This document shows positions 24,001 through 26,918 of a stretch of 64,000 nucleotides of DNA, in pieces. A program made the translations under genes and the position numbers. The notes beneath the pieces are model-generated. The model did no database searches. It was not told the DNA's origin and saw only the letters and a list, made by a program, of their open reading frames with translations. The DNA comes from Microbacterium kyungheense (GTDB lineage: Bacteria > Actinomycetota > Actinomycetes > Actinomycetales > Microbacteriaceae): NCBI RefSeq assembly GCF_006783905.1, contig NZ_VFPE01000001.1, positions 682,001 through 746,000 of the forward strand. Direction: 5' to 3'. Position 1 is the stretch's first letter. Each line of letters opens with the position of its first letter.

Positions 24001-26150
24001 TCTTCGTCATCACCGAGGGCCGCACCATCGACGAGCTCGTGACGATGACCGAGGGACGCATCGTCGCCGGCGGCGACGTCACCCTCCTCGTGGGGCAGGA
24101 CGTCGTCGCGCCGCTGCTCACCCTCACCGAGGGATCGACCGTGACCATCCGCGCCTCGTTCGGCAAGACCTCGGCGCTGGACGGCGGCTCGCTGCTGTAC
24201 TTCGGCGGCACGGTCACCGGAGACCCGATCCGGATGTACGGCGGCCTCGGCGACGACACCTTCCTCTTCGACGCGACGATCGTGAACGGGCCCCTGTCCG
24301 TGTTCGGCGACGAGGGCGACGACGGCATCTTCTTCGACCACGCGCAGGTGAACGGCCCGGCGCGGCTGTTCGGCGCCGCCGGCGACGACGGGTTCTTCTT
24401 CACCGAGGCCGAGATGAACGGCCCGGTGCAGATCTTCGGTGCCGCCGGCGACGACCACTTCTTCCTGCTCGACACGCTCCTCGGCGGCCACACCGAGGTC
24501 TTCGGCGACGATCCCGCCGACCCGCTCGCGCTGCAGGGTGACGACACGTTCGAGGTGTGGTGGCTGCGGACCATGACCGGCACGCACGTCGCGGCGGCGG
24601 GCGACGACTTCGCCGGCACCCCGGTGCGCGATGCGCTGGTCCTGTGGGGCCACGGCGGCGACAACGACTTCCGCATCCAGACCTGGGGCGGCGATGACGC
24701 CCTCGGTCACGACTACCGCATCATCGTGCGCGGCGGCGGCGCCCGCACGGGCCTCAACACCCTCACGATCGATGGGACGGATGCCGCGGACCTGTTCCTG
24801 TTCCGCGCGCTCGCGGGCGTCGCCGAGCATCCCGACACCCGTCGTGCGGCGTTCGTCGCCCAGCTCAACCTGACGGCCGCGACGGCCGAGACGGTGGTCT
24901 ACGACGAGGGGATCAACGCGCGCCTGACCGTGAACGGCTACGACGGCGACGACGTCTTCGTGTTCGACGACAACAGCGCCATCACGACCGTGTACGGCGG
25001 CGACGGCGACGACACCTTCGTGGTCGGGCAGTTCTTCGCGACGCCGCGCATCGAGCCCGACGTGCAGCCGGGCAGCGCGTTCGAGACGGTCGAGACCGAG
25101 TTCGGCAACGCGAGCGCCGGCGTCACGTTCCCGACCGTGCTGTACGGCGGCGAGGGCGCCGACCGGTTCGTCATCAACGGCCACCGTGCCGAGCTGAGGG
25201 TCGAGGGGACGACGGGGGCGGACGCGTTCCACCTGCTCGTGGTGCGACTGCTCGCCGGCGGCTATCGCCAGAACGGGTTCCTGTCGCTCGACGGCGGCGC
25301 AGGCACCGCCACGGTGCAGGTGCTCGCGACGGCGGCGGCGCCGGGCCTCGCCGTCGCGCTGAAGTCCATCGTCGGTGCCGGCCTGCTGGCGAAGCTGTAC
25401 CACGTGGCACTCCCGACCCACGTGGTCGCGCCCGTGGTGATGGCGGTGCCGGTGGTGCTGCCGGCAGAGGACGCCGTGCCGCCGGTGCCGCTGGTCATCC
25501 CGGTGCCGCCGCAGGTCCCGGGTGCCGGCGAGGTCGTCATCGTCGAGTCCGACGGCACCACGACGCTGCAGAGCGGTGTCAAAGAGACCGACAGCTACAC
25601 GATCGCGCTGTCCAGCCCGCCGACGGCACGCGTCTACATCACGATCTCGGCGGCCTATGGCGGCGGCATCCCGTACGCGCAGGTCTCGATCGACGGCGGA
25701 CTGACCTTCCACGATCAGGTCGTGCTCGTGTTCGAGATCGGCGAGACCGGGCCCAAGACGGTGATCGTGCGGCTGCTGCCGACCACCGATCCGCACCCGT
25801 TCCCGTCGCTCCTGACCGCCGCGCCCACCAACGAACCCGGGCCGGGCATGGTGGTCGAGACCGTGAGCCACACCGTCGTCAGCGACGATCCGGTCTACGA
25901 CGCAGCTGCCGCGCGGAACGTCTACATCAACGCCCCGGCCGACGTGCCGGACGAGCCCGGGAACCCCGGCGAGCCGGAGGAGCCCGCACAGCCGGGCGGT
26001 GCCGGCGGGCCGGGAGCGGCGGCGGGCGGCAGCGAGGGCGGCCTGGCCGCGACAGGCACCGCGGGCATCGAGGGCTGGCTGCTGTCCGGGCTCGGCATCC
26101 TGCTCCTGGGCCTGCTGCTCCTCGTCGTGCGCCGACGCCGTCAGGCCTGA
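1..26150 (+). CDS. Giant repetitive LAATG-anchored surface protein, 5'-partial
   Basis: The reading frame is open from the first complete codon (base 3) to TGA at 26148, so at least 8715 residues are encoded and the start lies upstream. Composition is dominated by Ala, Gly, Val, Thr, Ser and Asp, in alternating strand-like patterns typical of filamentous beta-helix adhesins. Order: ten ~386-residue tandem repeats (9-11594); degenerate beta-strand repeats (about 11.6-24.1 kb) containing two clusters of a Tyr/Leu module; RTX-like GDD repeats (about 24.2-25.2 kb); a Calx-beta-like segment (about 25.54-25.8 kb); a Pro/Gly/Glu linker; an LAATG sorting signal. I infer a secreted, sortase-linked adhesin or biofilm fibre. 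No enzyme domain or ligand is recognisable. The family resembles proteins annotated as beta strand repeat-containing or haemagglutinin-like. High confidence in the gene, low in any specific function. Confidence 0.9.
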   Translation, partial: DAGDLGVGASFALAAVTAGTLAELADGSVLSGATDLTVMAAGDLEVRSEARMGAAGGKVAVAPAVAVTLATPTTSARIGTAAAATTVSGALSLFASQRAVAASTAGAIVVGAGTAGVGVSLALTIADVAGGVELARSIVAASATLETRMLSTTTSTSSASTSGAPENGADSSDPANPGGAAGSGVDDAVAAERAHAGATSTAHGGAGTGSATTPKAESSAGGVNAAAAVAVTLATVGNRVHLTPGVSLTATGAVILLARADTDASSSADGSASQGADATIGAAVAITLATVSNISELGAGAAIGAASLQVRADASAPGGDDVSTFGSRSVAGAGGGKVSVAGSFALAVVTHTTRAALAGAVTLAAGDATVVAGSRTATTATALPAGAGVTAAGDLGVGASVALALVTQSTAAELSDGGTLTGARDLTLSADGRGEAGAEARMGARGGDIALAPAVAVTLSTVSTTARVGTGALLTLAGSLIATATQRATATTIGSSQVLAAGDAGIGLSLALTIAQHAVTAVLSRSASAAVAAQLQATSVSTSSSTASASAAGAPENSGGGTAGTGVDQAVESQRAHASSTSTANGGAGAGSTAAPSAASSQGGVNAAAAVAVTLADVRAESSLAAGVVLASAGTVSLVTGANTDASSSADGSASQGSDATIGAAVALTLADVVNRAVVPVGATVAAQALTTTATVVADGDDVSTFGARSVAGAGGGSVSVAGSFALAVVNHTVSAGIDGTATLTGGALTSNAVARTATTVAALPAGAGVTDAGDLGFGASVALAVVTARTLAHIADGATVTGAGSVTLLASGRSTTSAEARMGASGGDVALSPAVAVALSTVTSTARIGTGALLTVTGAVDVDAVLESSTLGTASSSALGAGDAAVGLGVALAIANDSSLTELARSVTADAVTLATFLTSTATSTATASAGGAPENPADSGDAANPGGAGGTGVDQAVAAERAHADGVATANGGSASGAAATPKAESSQGGVNAAAAVAVTLTTARAESQLTAGVTVTSAGLVSLASLANVDAASIADGSASQGADATIGAAVALTLADVVNRSLVPAGATVAAHDLTLQTGVQPSGTDTVSTFGARSVAGAGGGKVSVAGSFALAVVTHTTLSALDGGASLTGGDARVTAASAVSSTVAALPAGAGVTAAGDLGVGASVALNLVTDRTTAQVSTGATISGARDLTLAATADSASATEARMGASGGDVALSPAVAVTLSSVATSVVLGSGASIGLARSLSATATQKARAATTASAAVLGAGDAGIGVGLALTISDHTVAARLARNVTAAMDASLRAFGVSSSSATASASAAGAPENAGGGGGAGGGVDQAVEAERSHASATSAANGGAAAAGSSAPAAESSQGGVNAAAAVAVTLATVTAEAAVASGVVLTAGGTAMLASSANTDAASSADGSASQGADATIGAAVAITLANVVNRAAVPADVSVNAHDLIVSAGVTADGADQTSTVSAQSVAGAGGGDVSVAGSFALAVVNHLTRAAVDGSVILTGGDAAVTAASAVSSTVKALPAGAGVTDAGDLGFGASIALNLITDRTLAELADGATLTGARHLTLSATASDTAVTEARMGAAGGDVALSPAVAVTLSNVTTSTRVGTGGLLSLSGSLTSAATQKAAAGTTASAAVLGAGDAGVGVGLALTIANHSAFADLRRSLTAGADVTLKSSSVSSSSATASASAAGAPENSAGGGGQGAGVDQAIAAERAHADSTATANGGEGAGTATAPKAESSQGGVNVAAAVAITLATVRAETRVGPSIAVTATGTVMFASAANTDAASSADGSASQGSDATIGAAVAITLADVTNRADVPGDVTVGAHDLILSSTVAVDGADQTSTISARSVAGAGGGDVSVAGSFALAVVNHLTRAAIDGTVALTGGDAAITAASAVSSTVTALPAGEGVTGAGDLGFGASVALNLITGKTSAEVADGGVLTGARHLTLTATAVDSGSTEARMGAKGGDVALAPAVAVTLSNVTTWTRIGAGSLTIAGSLTMIATQTAAASSTATSAVSAAADAAIGVALGLTIANHTVTSALGRNVTAGADVSLRAVGISSSASSATASAAGAPESAGGGGSAGSGVADAVETERAHAGAASTANGGEGAGAATAPAPESSQGEVNAAAGVAITLATVRAETIVEPGVSTITAAGTAAFASSANTDASSSADGSASQGSDATIGAAVAITLADVVNRATVPATMTVTAHHLLVSATVTPNGADQVSTISARSVAGAGGGDVSVAGSFALAVVNHRTRAGVDGTVVLTGGDAALTAVSSVASTVRALPAGEGVTGAGDLGFGASVALNLITDKTTADIADGVSLTGARHVTLTATAADAAVTEARMGAAGGDVALAPAVAITLSNVTTSTRIGAGSLTLGGSLTMAATQKASAATTGSSAVLGAADAAIGVSLALTVANHVVTTALGRNVTAGADVSLRASSVSVSSATAAASAAGAPENDEDSDDPANPGGASGTGVNELAASERAHADSVATANGGDDSGDQAAPQAESSEGPVNVAAAIAITVATVTARTIVEPAVTAVTAAATVALTTSANTDATSSADGSAAGDGDATIGAAVALTLANVTNAADVPATLTLRAHDLIVSATVTADGADTTATMGAQAVSGAGGGKISVAGSFALAVVNHTTRAGVDGTVILTGGDAALTATSSVASTVKALPHDDGVIATGDAGIGASVALNLITDRTSAEVSDDVSLTGARNLTLTATAADAAVTEARMGAKGGDVALAPAVAVTLSNVTTRTRIGTGALSLGGSLTMAATQKAAAATTASSAVLDAADAAIGVALALTIANHGATSALARNVTAGADVVLRASSISVSSALASASAAGAPENEDSGDPGNPGGGSGSGVDQLAQNERDHADSVSTANGGADSGTTANPSAETSDGPVSVAAAVGIVVATVRSETIVEPTVNAITAAGAVVLATSVNTDARSGGDGSAAGDGDATIGAGVALTFSRTTNRATVPAFLTVTAHDVTLTATVTAEGADVTSTFGAAASSGAAGGNVSVAGSVAIAIVTTDTVAAVEGTLVLTGGDVTLLGRSAVAGTVAALPVGDGASGTGDAGVGASFALTLDTHRTSALIADDVSITGARDVSLTAEARDATTTEARMGAKGGGVAIAPAVAIALSNVTTLARIGTGVLVTTGDVLIRATQHASAENAASAAAIASDDAAVGVGLALTIANHTVTAMLGRNTTAGGDLTMQAFSWSRSSALAAASAAGAPENDEDAGTGDPANEGGAAGTGVDEQVGGQRDYADQVAGGYGVDGSGDAETPSAETSSGPVNVAAAIGIVIATIRARSIVEPQVTDLTAGGTATLSSSQNTDAASGGDGSASRGGDAAIGAGVAITYVDVVNRSTVPATLTLRATSLAVLATITLDGADDTSTIRAVASSGAGGGKVSVAGSVALGLVWFDTLAAVSGTVILSGGDATLGAGSKIDTTVKALAAGEGVVATGDAGVGASFALALVTSDTHARLDDEVSLTGAKDLTVAASSVSRTTTEASMGAKGGDVTVTPSIAITVSDVSTSAVIGSLASGPIVVTGNVLVSAMQHTAAHTTAKAVATDAGDAAVGVAIALNFAFDSVFATTRRSVTSGGWMAFSATGSSLNGATASASASGAPGESSGDAPSGGVDGQVQEQRDYANTASLGQGGAGVQNSDSPSASTSDGGVSVAGAVALTISDVSFTAWLPAALVLAAGGHVWLTSSAQVDGRAEASGTALAQDDAGVGAAVALNLAFVVNNAWVRDDAVIAANGFTAAALMTTVGSDTTHDFSAIADAGAGSDDVGVAGAVALNIVFDSTEAWIPSSARVDFGTGDVLIAAENRRTDTAKARADATAGGSSTGVGASVAINVISDDVTRAEIEDAADVTGGANVTVRADHTDAVLNEVTAGSEGGTAVSPAVGINVVLPVVLARIGTPGPRPFLATGTVMVRATHSGSVTVEGDADAAGESVAIGAIIVVNVADIDVRATVVRDITAGALWLIAATELHASASAKASARGTLGGSESGGDAENADQQAQQQVNGTPATSGFGGTLPSSSDSVAQGNSQASGQSGQSSDGVGVAAAVAVDWVTVDSLATVAPALTIVVDGVFAVLASNETDAAAKALGTSWSIENDTNTVGAAVGLNVATVTNRGSIGAGADVTAGSVAVTGLTPVNARNDFQAWAIAAAAGQGDAVVAGSVAVQVLVLVNEAVIGDGSTLVVIGGISLDASAPMGLQGLAASAALTTNGSGVGAGIVVQFVESTTLAHIDSTFARPTTIQAGGAIIGRAAASLVPLAAPDVPLIDLPAFTGVALGAALGGGDAGVGGSLVVNVVNRATRAWLGDAASVNQGIATGAAQDLSFTASDQTEFVDVAGALGASAGSAGVGFALVVSVQNKDVRASVGRGVTADLGGSVWLLATAGEKFTQIVAGGGVASDAGIAGSFVVLVVNQGSGAPGTRAYVDSTAETPTAVRALGSMTISAADPVAMTLFAGAIGAAGTAGLGLSSIVFVRTGIVDAFAGPEAELWARGGIGLTVTATQSEDLWLVAVGGGVGGTAGLAGAATVGVQNNTTHAHLDRSVTVDGVTAGGSAGVRLAATDDTTLRGIAGQLAVGGTAGVGLGADVQVVNKSTQAWIAPQTLVTVSGDVTVDATSGEKVTSVAAGGSVGGTAAVSANATVSVYTIVTKAFVGEVCGASVASEAACAASRSVVVAGGSARISANEVLSMDIVAGSVAVSGTASVGLTAAVPVLKKTTTAFIGDLSRVTALAGGSGLMGTLGGYDVHYIDTRFNPQTAIIGGDQLELGYVHGIENGQRVSYETGGGQAIVGLTPGAAYFAIVDAAFPTRLRLTATSGGAPIALASPARPGQSHRIFPTDQATVPERSAPYLTPAIDVDGGSNTVNLPYDMPKDKADNSATPLVTGDAVTYTANGGAPIGGLVDGETYYVVVTGAHSFQLARTKCQADPSASGCSGTPFAVIDLDPGAATGRAHSFVRQGMQSPGDPAKVTGIRILTPRTGAVYGVAVVANNSDEILAVGASAAVAATAGVGVAGNVNVVNADTDAFIGRLARVNDDDTGAAPWQSVTVAAGGAFRQLMVSAAVGGGMAGVATNATVDIVTLDVDATIADDAVVRAAGDILLSAVGSQEITAIAAALGAGVAGVAAAVATVVLDTHTHGRVGRHVTLDAGNNILVAADDRTGFTVVSGGLGVGFVGVGAGVAVLSAVKDTAATIGVGSTVDARAARGWALGGIPLGTISGDTFPAAGQSGLAVLASSSQHVFGMAISGGAGFVGVSGAVNVTLIHGTTVAAIESTSADRTSVNGDRAGAGAAQSVSVTATDLTDTFTIGGGVAGGFVGVAGGIDIGVVDVAANAVIGDYATIQASSHLRVQALSVRHIQTYAVSAGGGAVGVTASVSVWTAGGQPTGGYDDGSGPKDALSSSDGTPQSQADQHASGTGPNGYLSILGGANDSSGTNTAQRKQAGIDAAAAGVAAAAPGTTLASSAFSSPPPLRGTTSRIGIGALIVTGGSVAVTADARDTYFGLAGSATGGIVAVGASILVATLRSTVDAGIATGTTVRAGGDVSVRATYGEDTEGIASTGQVGAVSVGGQILVLDTDARQTAHIDDGVVIPVAGGIVSADAAADRDVRPLSLGLAIALAAAGAAVATADVRGDTVGRIGSVFIGSAAAPAGGLRITAVSDISVPVTAFSVSVGLAGSGIGAGAIADITGRTAAEFAGVAHLSGGATITADARNVIDADTVNVQVGAVAIGVTLAHATITRETTATAVDGSWISAGGAIAMRATSRNRADAYTPGGSLSAISATFMNPEALISGRTEAIFRADVAASGSLTVDAEGQNQALAAAFVIGIGLLGSGQGVEASAEVTAAAVVRAVIELGTVFSNGLVAARSRILTDGGSGNVASAGITAGSGGLVSGGGYVATAFLRGATTAEVSGVIGGSGSVEVRSTATNRAAAETFTAGFGGILQVSVAYAESEIAASAATRASIFSPVWSGGATTVAATADNTADVDSDAATIGFINANVRVISATIAAATRAELRAGLVGNGLTVEARGTNLATASAAYIEAGLYNGGFGSALAIVTDAAGITAEVAAGSADVRGGNGAVAVTAWSANTAKTDMKKVSVAGLDINGLLPRATVAAATGALFAAGPATSTSFAVAASSRNAVDATAELTSIAIIGVSGTVAAATIAESAATTASVSSGVMLAASGAVSLLAESRDGTHALAGIDSAGGGAVKAGVVVAQAVIAAPVTSAFDGTIIRSTGVSVRAVGNAKADATIEAVGIALVGITGSVVDAEVYGSAAVSSRYGAGMLVTSGAVLVETVLTATATAQSDLVSGGLLVVGVSVPTARIAAAAVADAAPRQVGGTSLAVRATANRAVSATSGSLALGVIAVSISSAEALITDAAVTRARVHDGATVHAPAAAISVDAAATNSATAAGGGVNGGAITVGVAEPKAFVDSSTLAHFAATVASAASLGVHAVTSDTATAKLASTAVGAITIDSGAAWARVRPVAEAVIGAGTPIVVSGDIDVRAAAQPVSRSFAENFSAAALAVSSNSALAETYPTVRLSVANGTTLWAGGAVTLTAHQNSATPPPLPVYAFDAVTGVDLGTNTITLSGAHTLDDSATVRYDRSGGTAVGGLTDGAKYGVIVVSPTQIQLGAAFEAAQIDPANDVITFIRQHGFVDGQRVFYTASGFGVAGLINGHAYRVRVLDDFRVQLIDADTPSAPVEFDGGDVDDATGLINAPNSYSDGQMVQYLAAAARASFYSTRVDIVVDAQGSPIQVGSPPTFQTEDNNVIAVREHGLNTGDAVVYRSTGGALGGLAQDTTYWVIRIDGNRIQLADSQCHALGTCDDGGGGFIPVTALGLAPDVSEAGRSIIHQLFAPGQQPIGGLQNGGVYEVCNATPTSFGLKLVEFLGVCINRPLTANGSVGTSRFVPAIVDLGPALGGGKLVVDLTAAGSGTQHLQVATMAPSLPSGTYSEAKVAGDGGGFIQVGATRPRVVVDAALDLTIGDGAKIVAGGEIGVHALNTAAAVADGTSGGLGFISITHARAVVSAKATTTVSVRPGTELSTTGGSVTIDPLTLASGNAYAYSDAGGFGHGTEAQTRADLGTTSHVTLDGRITAWNDIAASSSTAMQSELRAGASGGSFAGSSTSGDCGGDPCHIVANNDATLTVGGAAHLEADNVTLQAQMITTSLLDHNRSNGDGAFEDSDARSEVTLTSNAHVQLVSGAKIIGYQTVTIRAQHLDVRLVADARASCGCFGGDSDADAVVRYNATSSVTGEAGVRIRTATLRVEALHLQVVVDPRASTDGGFIDFGGDDNSADDNRHRWIVWNADVVLHAPNPTLVVDSGGRIVKKYAVTVRDDLGAVYALGQTIPEGREIVVDPIENNGGGSATYFVNNPAGSQIGTLTGDQGTLQVQNTFDFVRLHNFSSRLLRVGAISVVNLDDVGATVEVQAEESSAFRFHIGRPLFLPTFVDIANWAGPGTPDIILNGYIDNPIGTTRVIDEHGDIWAEGSGSIRTNIAQLHANQGTIGASFTFLGVAIRLPIPVVLVQSDYLVDDVDPTRPVALVADARDDVVLDLTYVARMPLGSPYAGTAFAPVLGPIHAGDDIDLLVNDSLSGSDAPVMSSYWVQVDVTHPPSNTTVPPTGLYHTYFHPDPGPWGGFDDPVLVAWGTVNQLADSDYTFSDLSAGDDIVVRHPSTAANISFVVFSDVDATLFSLRFPAQQYSTQNGDGEITLHTNGFIRDEETISDLRVGTITSTAEDVFLRTMQDTASILDEGTIDDGTPRVAGRSIVMIAGLVSGRIGGPDVDPTGTDPTDTAPDFLEIRSSLSSRGSVIALAAGDILLDQVAGTLFVALVQSLTADVALRTRAGGIQADAPTGVVRVVARDLDLIAVGGTIGADSADRSADLVVDTGTGSRLYALSLPGDAVIFVPPTGIFITEATGSLIVLRAEAATGDVRLTVPFVAGGEDESLFVITEGRTIDELVTMTEGRIVAGGDVTLLVGQDVVAPLLTLTEGSTVTIRASFGKTSALDGGSLLYFGGTVTGDPIRMYGGLGDDTFLFDATIVNGPLSVFGDEGDDGIFFDHAQVNGPARLFGAAGDDGFFFTEAEMNGPVQIFGAAGDDHFFLLDTLLGGHTEVFGDDPADPLALQGDDTFEVWWLRTMTGTHVAAAGDDFAGTPVRDALVLWGHGGDNDFRIQTWGGDDALGHDYRIIVRGGGARTGLNTLTIDGTDAADLFLFRALAGVAEHPDTRRAAFVAQLNLTAATAETVVYDEGINARLTVNGYDGDDVFVFDDNSAITTVYGGDGDDTFVVGQFFATPRIEPDVQPGSAFETVETEFGNASAGVTFPTVLYGGEGADRFVINGHRAELRVEGTTGADAFHLLVVRLLAGGYRQNGFLSLDGGAGTATVQVLATAAAPGLAVALKSIVGAGLLAKLYHVALPTHVVAPVVMAVPVVLPAEDAVPPVPLVIPVPPQVPGAGEVVIVESDGTTTLQSGVKETDSYTIALSSPPTARVYITISAAYGGGIPYAQVSIDGGLTFHDQVVLVFEIGETGPKTVIVRLLPTTDPHPFPSLLTAAPTNEPGPGMVVETVSHTVVSDDPVYDAAAARNVYINAPADVPDEPGNPGEPEEPAQPGGAGGPGAAAGGSEGGLAATGTAGIEGWLLSGLGILLLGLLLLVVRRRRQA
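9..11594 (+). repeat. Ten in-frame tandem repeats of about 1.16 kb (381-392 aa)
   Basis: Taking the recurring Gly-Asp-Leu-Gly (or Gly-Asp-Ala-Gly) as the unit start, units begin at 9, 1179, 2322, 3489, 4638, 5787, 6936, 8106, 9273 and 10449, with a decayed eleventh at 11595. Every spacing is a multiple of three (1143-1176 bp). Each unit contains, in order, an EARMGA segment, a TIANH-like segment, an AGAPEN-type acidic/Gly linker, a GGVNAAAAVAVTLA-like segment, a DGSASQG segment and a VAGAGGG segment, that is, several internal strand subrepeats. Similarity is highest in the left units and falls to the right; DGSASQG becomes DGSAAGDG, then DGSASRGG. The array enters the window already in progress, so the copy number is unknown. 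Confidence 0.92.
14423..14913 (+). repeat. Tyr/Leu module cluster 1 (two copies) in the giant protein
   Basis: Two copies of a roughly 45-residue module interrupt the Ala/Gly-rich region, at about 14423-14600 and 14785-14913. The pattern is G(D/Q)xVxY, about ten residues, then GLxxGxxY(F/Y)xxV, then a hydrophobic-x-Leu ending. The second copy carries two cysteines about eight residues apart at its end (about 14899-14930). Aromatic residues are otherwise scarce here, so the modules stand out. Function unknown. Confidence 0.7.
19897..20840 (+). repeat. Tyr/Leu module cluster 2 (four copies) in the giant protein
   Basis: Four further copies of the same module lie at about 19897-20070, 20080-20232, 20448-20637 and 20707-20840. 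Each has GGL or AGL, a short turn, then Tyr-x-Val and a terminal (I/V/F)xL strand. The last two each carry a pair of cysteines. They form the only non-Ala/Gly block in this part of the protein and could be a separately folded head inserted in a beta-helix stalk; that is inference. Confidence 0.7.
24233..25190 (+). repeat. RTX-like GDD repeats
   Basis: Between 24233 and about 24560 the protein has about five repeats of roughly 23 residues with the core (F/Y)G-x-x-GDD-x-F-(F/L). Further copies of the type YGGDGDDTFVV lie at about 24940-25030, with degenerate ones to about 25190. The core matches the nonapeptide of RTX calcium-binding beta-rolls (GGxGxDxLx). Calcium binding is therefore likely but not shown. 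Confidence 0.75.
26043..26147 (+). other. C-terminal LAATG sortase sorting signal
   Basis: LAATG is encoded at 26043-26057, followed by a hydrophobic stretch rich in Leu (about 20 residues) and a terminal RRRRQA. This is the tripartite cell-wall sorting signal. LAXTG, rather than LPXTG, is the motif used by class E sortases of high-GC actinobacteria. No sortase gene is in this window. Confidence 0.85.
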
Positions 26151-26171
26151 GACGACGCCGTCAGGCCTGAG
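26133..26171 (+). repeat. 19-bp direct duplication spanning the stop codon of the giant gene
   Basis: The 19-mer beginning CGACGCCGTC occurs at 26133-26151 and again at 26153-26171, a 20-bp period. It covers the last codons, the stop and the following bases. The second copy lies outside the reading frame, so it is a small tandem duplication rather than protein repeat structure. Confidence 0.85.
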
Positions 26172-26186
26172 CCGAGGCGGCGGAGG

Positions 26187-26423
26187 TCAGTCCGCGGCGG
26201 ACGCACCGCCGAAGCGCGAGACCTGACCGGCGCGGTCGGCGTCCTCGCTCGCGAGCACGCCGCCGTTCGCGACGAAGTCGGCGGCGACCTCTTCGAACAT
26301 GATGCGCACGTCCTGGCGGCGGGCGCCGAGCGCCTCGACTGCGGCATCGGTGACCAGTTCGGCGAAGCGGCGGCGCTGATCGACGGTGCGCCCGGGCAGG
26401 AGTTCGACTCTCATGTTCGGCAT
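26187..26423 (-). CDS. 4-oxalocrotonate tautomerase-like protein
   Basis: This 78-residue protein begins Met-Pro and continues as a short beta strand (MRVELLPGR) with the GR turn common in 4-OT-family subunits. After Met removal Pro would become the N-terminal catalytic base, as in 4-oxalocrotonate tautomerase and MSAD/CaaD relatives. The family forms small homo-oligomers and tautomerises 2-hydroxydienoates or phenylpyruvate; the substrate here cannot be told. I chose the ATG at 26423 because it gives the Met-Pro start and lies six bases behind a TATCGT box, so the mRNA is probably leaderless. A longer upstream extension of the frame would run into the promoter of the divergent gene. The C-terminal 25 residues are polar and atypical. 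Confidence 0.75.
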   Translation of the reverse strand: MPNMRVELLPGRTVDQRRRFAELVTDAAVEALGARRQDVRIMFEEVAADFVANGGVLASEDADRAGQVSRFGGASAAD

Positions 26424-26429
26424 AGCTCG

Positions 26430-26471
26430 ACGATAGGCGAGCGCCTGGCCTCGTCGCGCCGGCTTTACGCT
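26430..26471. promoter_or_regulatory. Divergent, probably leaderless promoters
   Basis: On the minus strand TATCGT (26430-26435) ends six bases before the tautomerase ATG. On the plus strand TACGCT (26466-26471) ends six bases before the ATG at 26478. Neither start has a convincing Shine-Dalgarno. Both fit TAnnnT -10 boxes firing leaderless transcripts. No clear -35 is visible. Confidence 0.5.
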
Positions 26472-26477
26472 GGTGGC

Positions 26478-26918
26478 ATGCCGTTGACCGGGGAGTACCA
26501 GCCGTCCACGTCCGAATGGGCCCGCACGCAGGCCGAGAAGTACGAGGCGTCCGGCGGCGCAGAGGCGAACACGTTGCGCGGCGTGCCCATCATCGTGCTG
26601 ACGACCGTGGGGGCGAAGTCCGGCGCGCTGCGCAAGACGGCGCTCATGCGCGTGGAGCACGGCGGCCGGTACGCGGTCGTCGCGTCCAAGGGCGGAGCAC
26701 CCGACGAGCCCAAGTGGGCCGAGAACATGCGCCGGCACGCGCACGTCGAGCTGCAGGACGGCGACGTCAAGCGCGACTACGACGCCCGTGAGGTCTCGGG
26801 CGACGAGCGCGCCGAGTGGTGGGAGCGCGCCACGGCGGTGTGGCCGGACTACGCGAACTACCAGACCAAGACCGACCGCCTGATCGCGCTGTTCGTGCTC
26901 GAGCCGCGGGACGCGTGA
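26478..26918 (+). CDS. Deazaflavin-dependent nitroreductase family protein (Ddn-like, DUF385)
   Basis: The 146-residue product has the small split-barrel signature of the Ddn/DUF385 family: an N-terminal helix, the segment [12 protein letters not shown] followed by [12 protein letters not shown], then [20 protein letters not shown], and a C-terminal [13 protein letters not shown] stretch. Relatives bind F420 and reduce quinones or nitroaromatics at the membrane; some bind other deazaflavins. The ATG at 26478 fits the family length and lies six bases from a TACGCT box. Its TGA overlaps the GTG of the next gene by four bases (GTGA), so the two are probably translationally coupled. Confidence 0.85.
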   Translation: MPLTGEYQPSTSEWARTQAEKYEASGGAEANTLRGVPIIVLTTVGAKSGALRKTALMRVEHGGRYAVVASKGGAPDEPKWAENMRRHAHVELQDGDVKRDYDAREVSGDERAEWWERATAVWPDYANYQTKTDRLIALFVLEPRDA

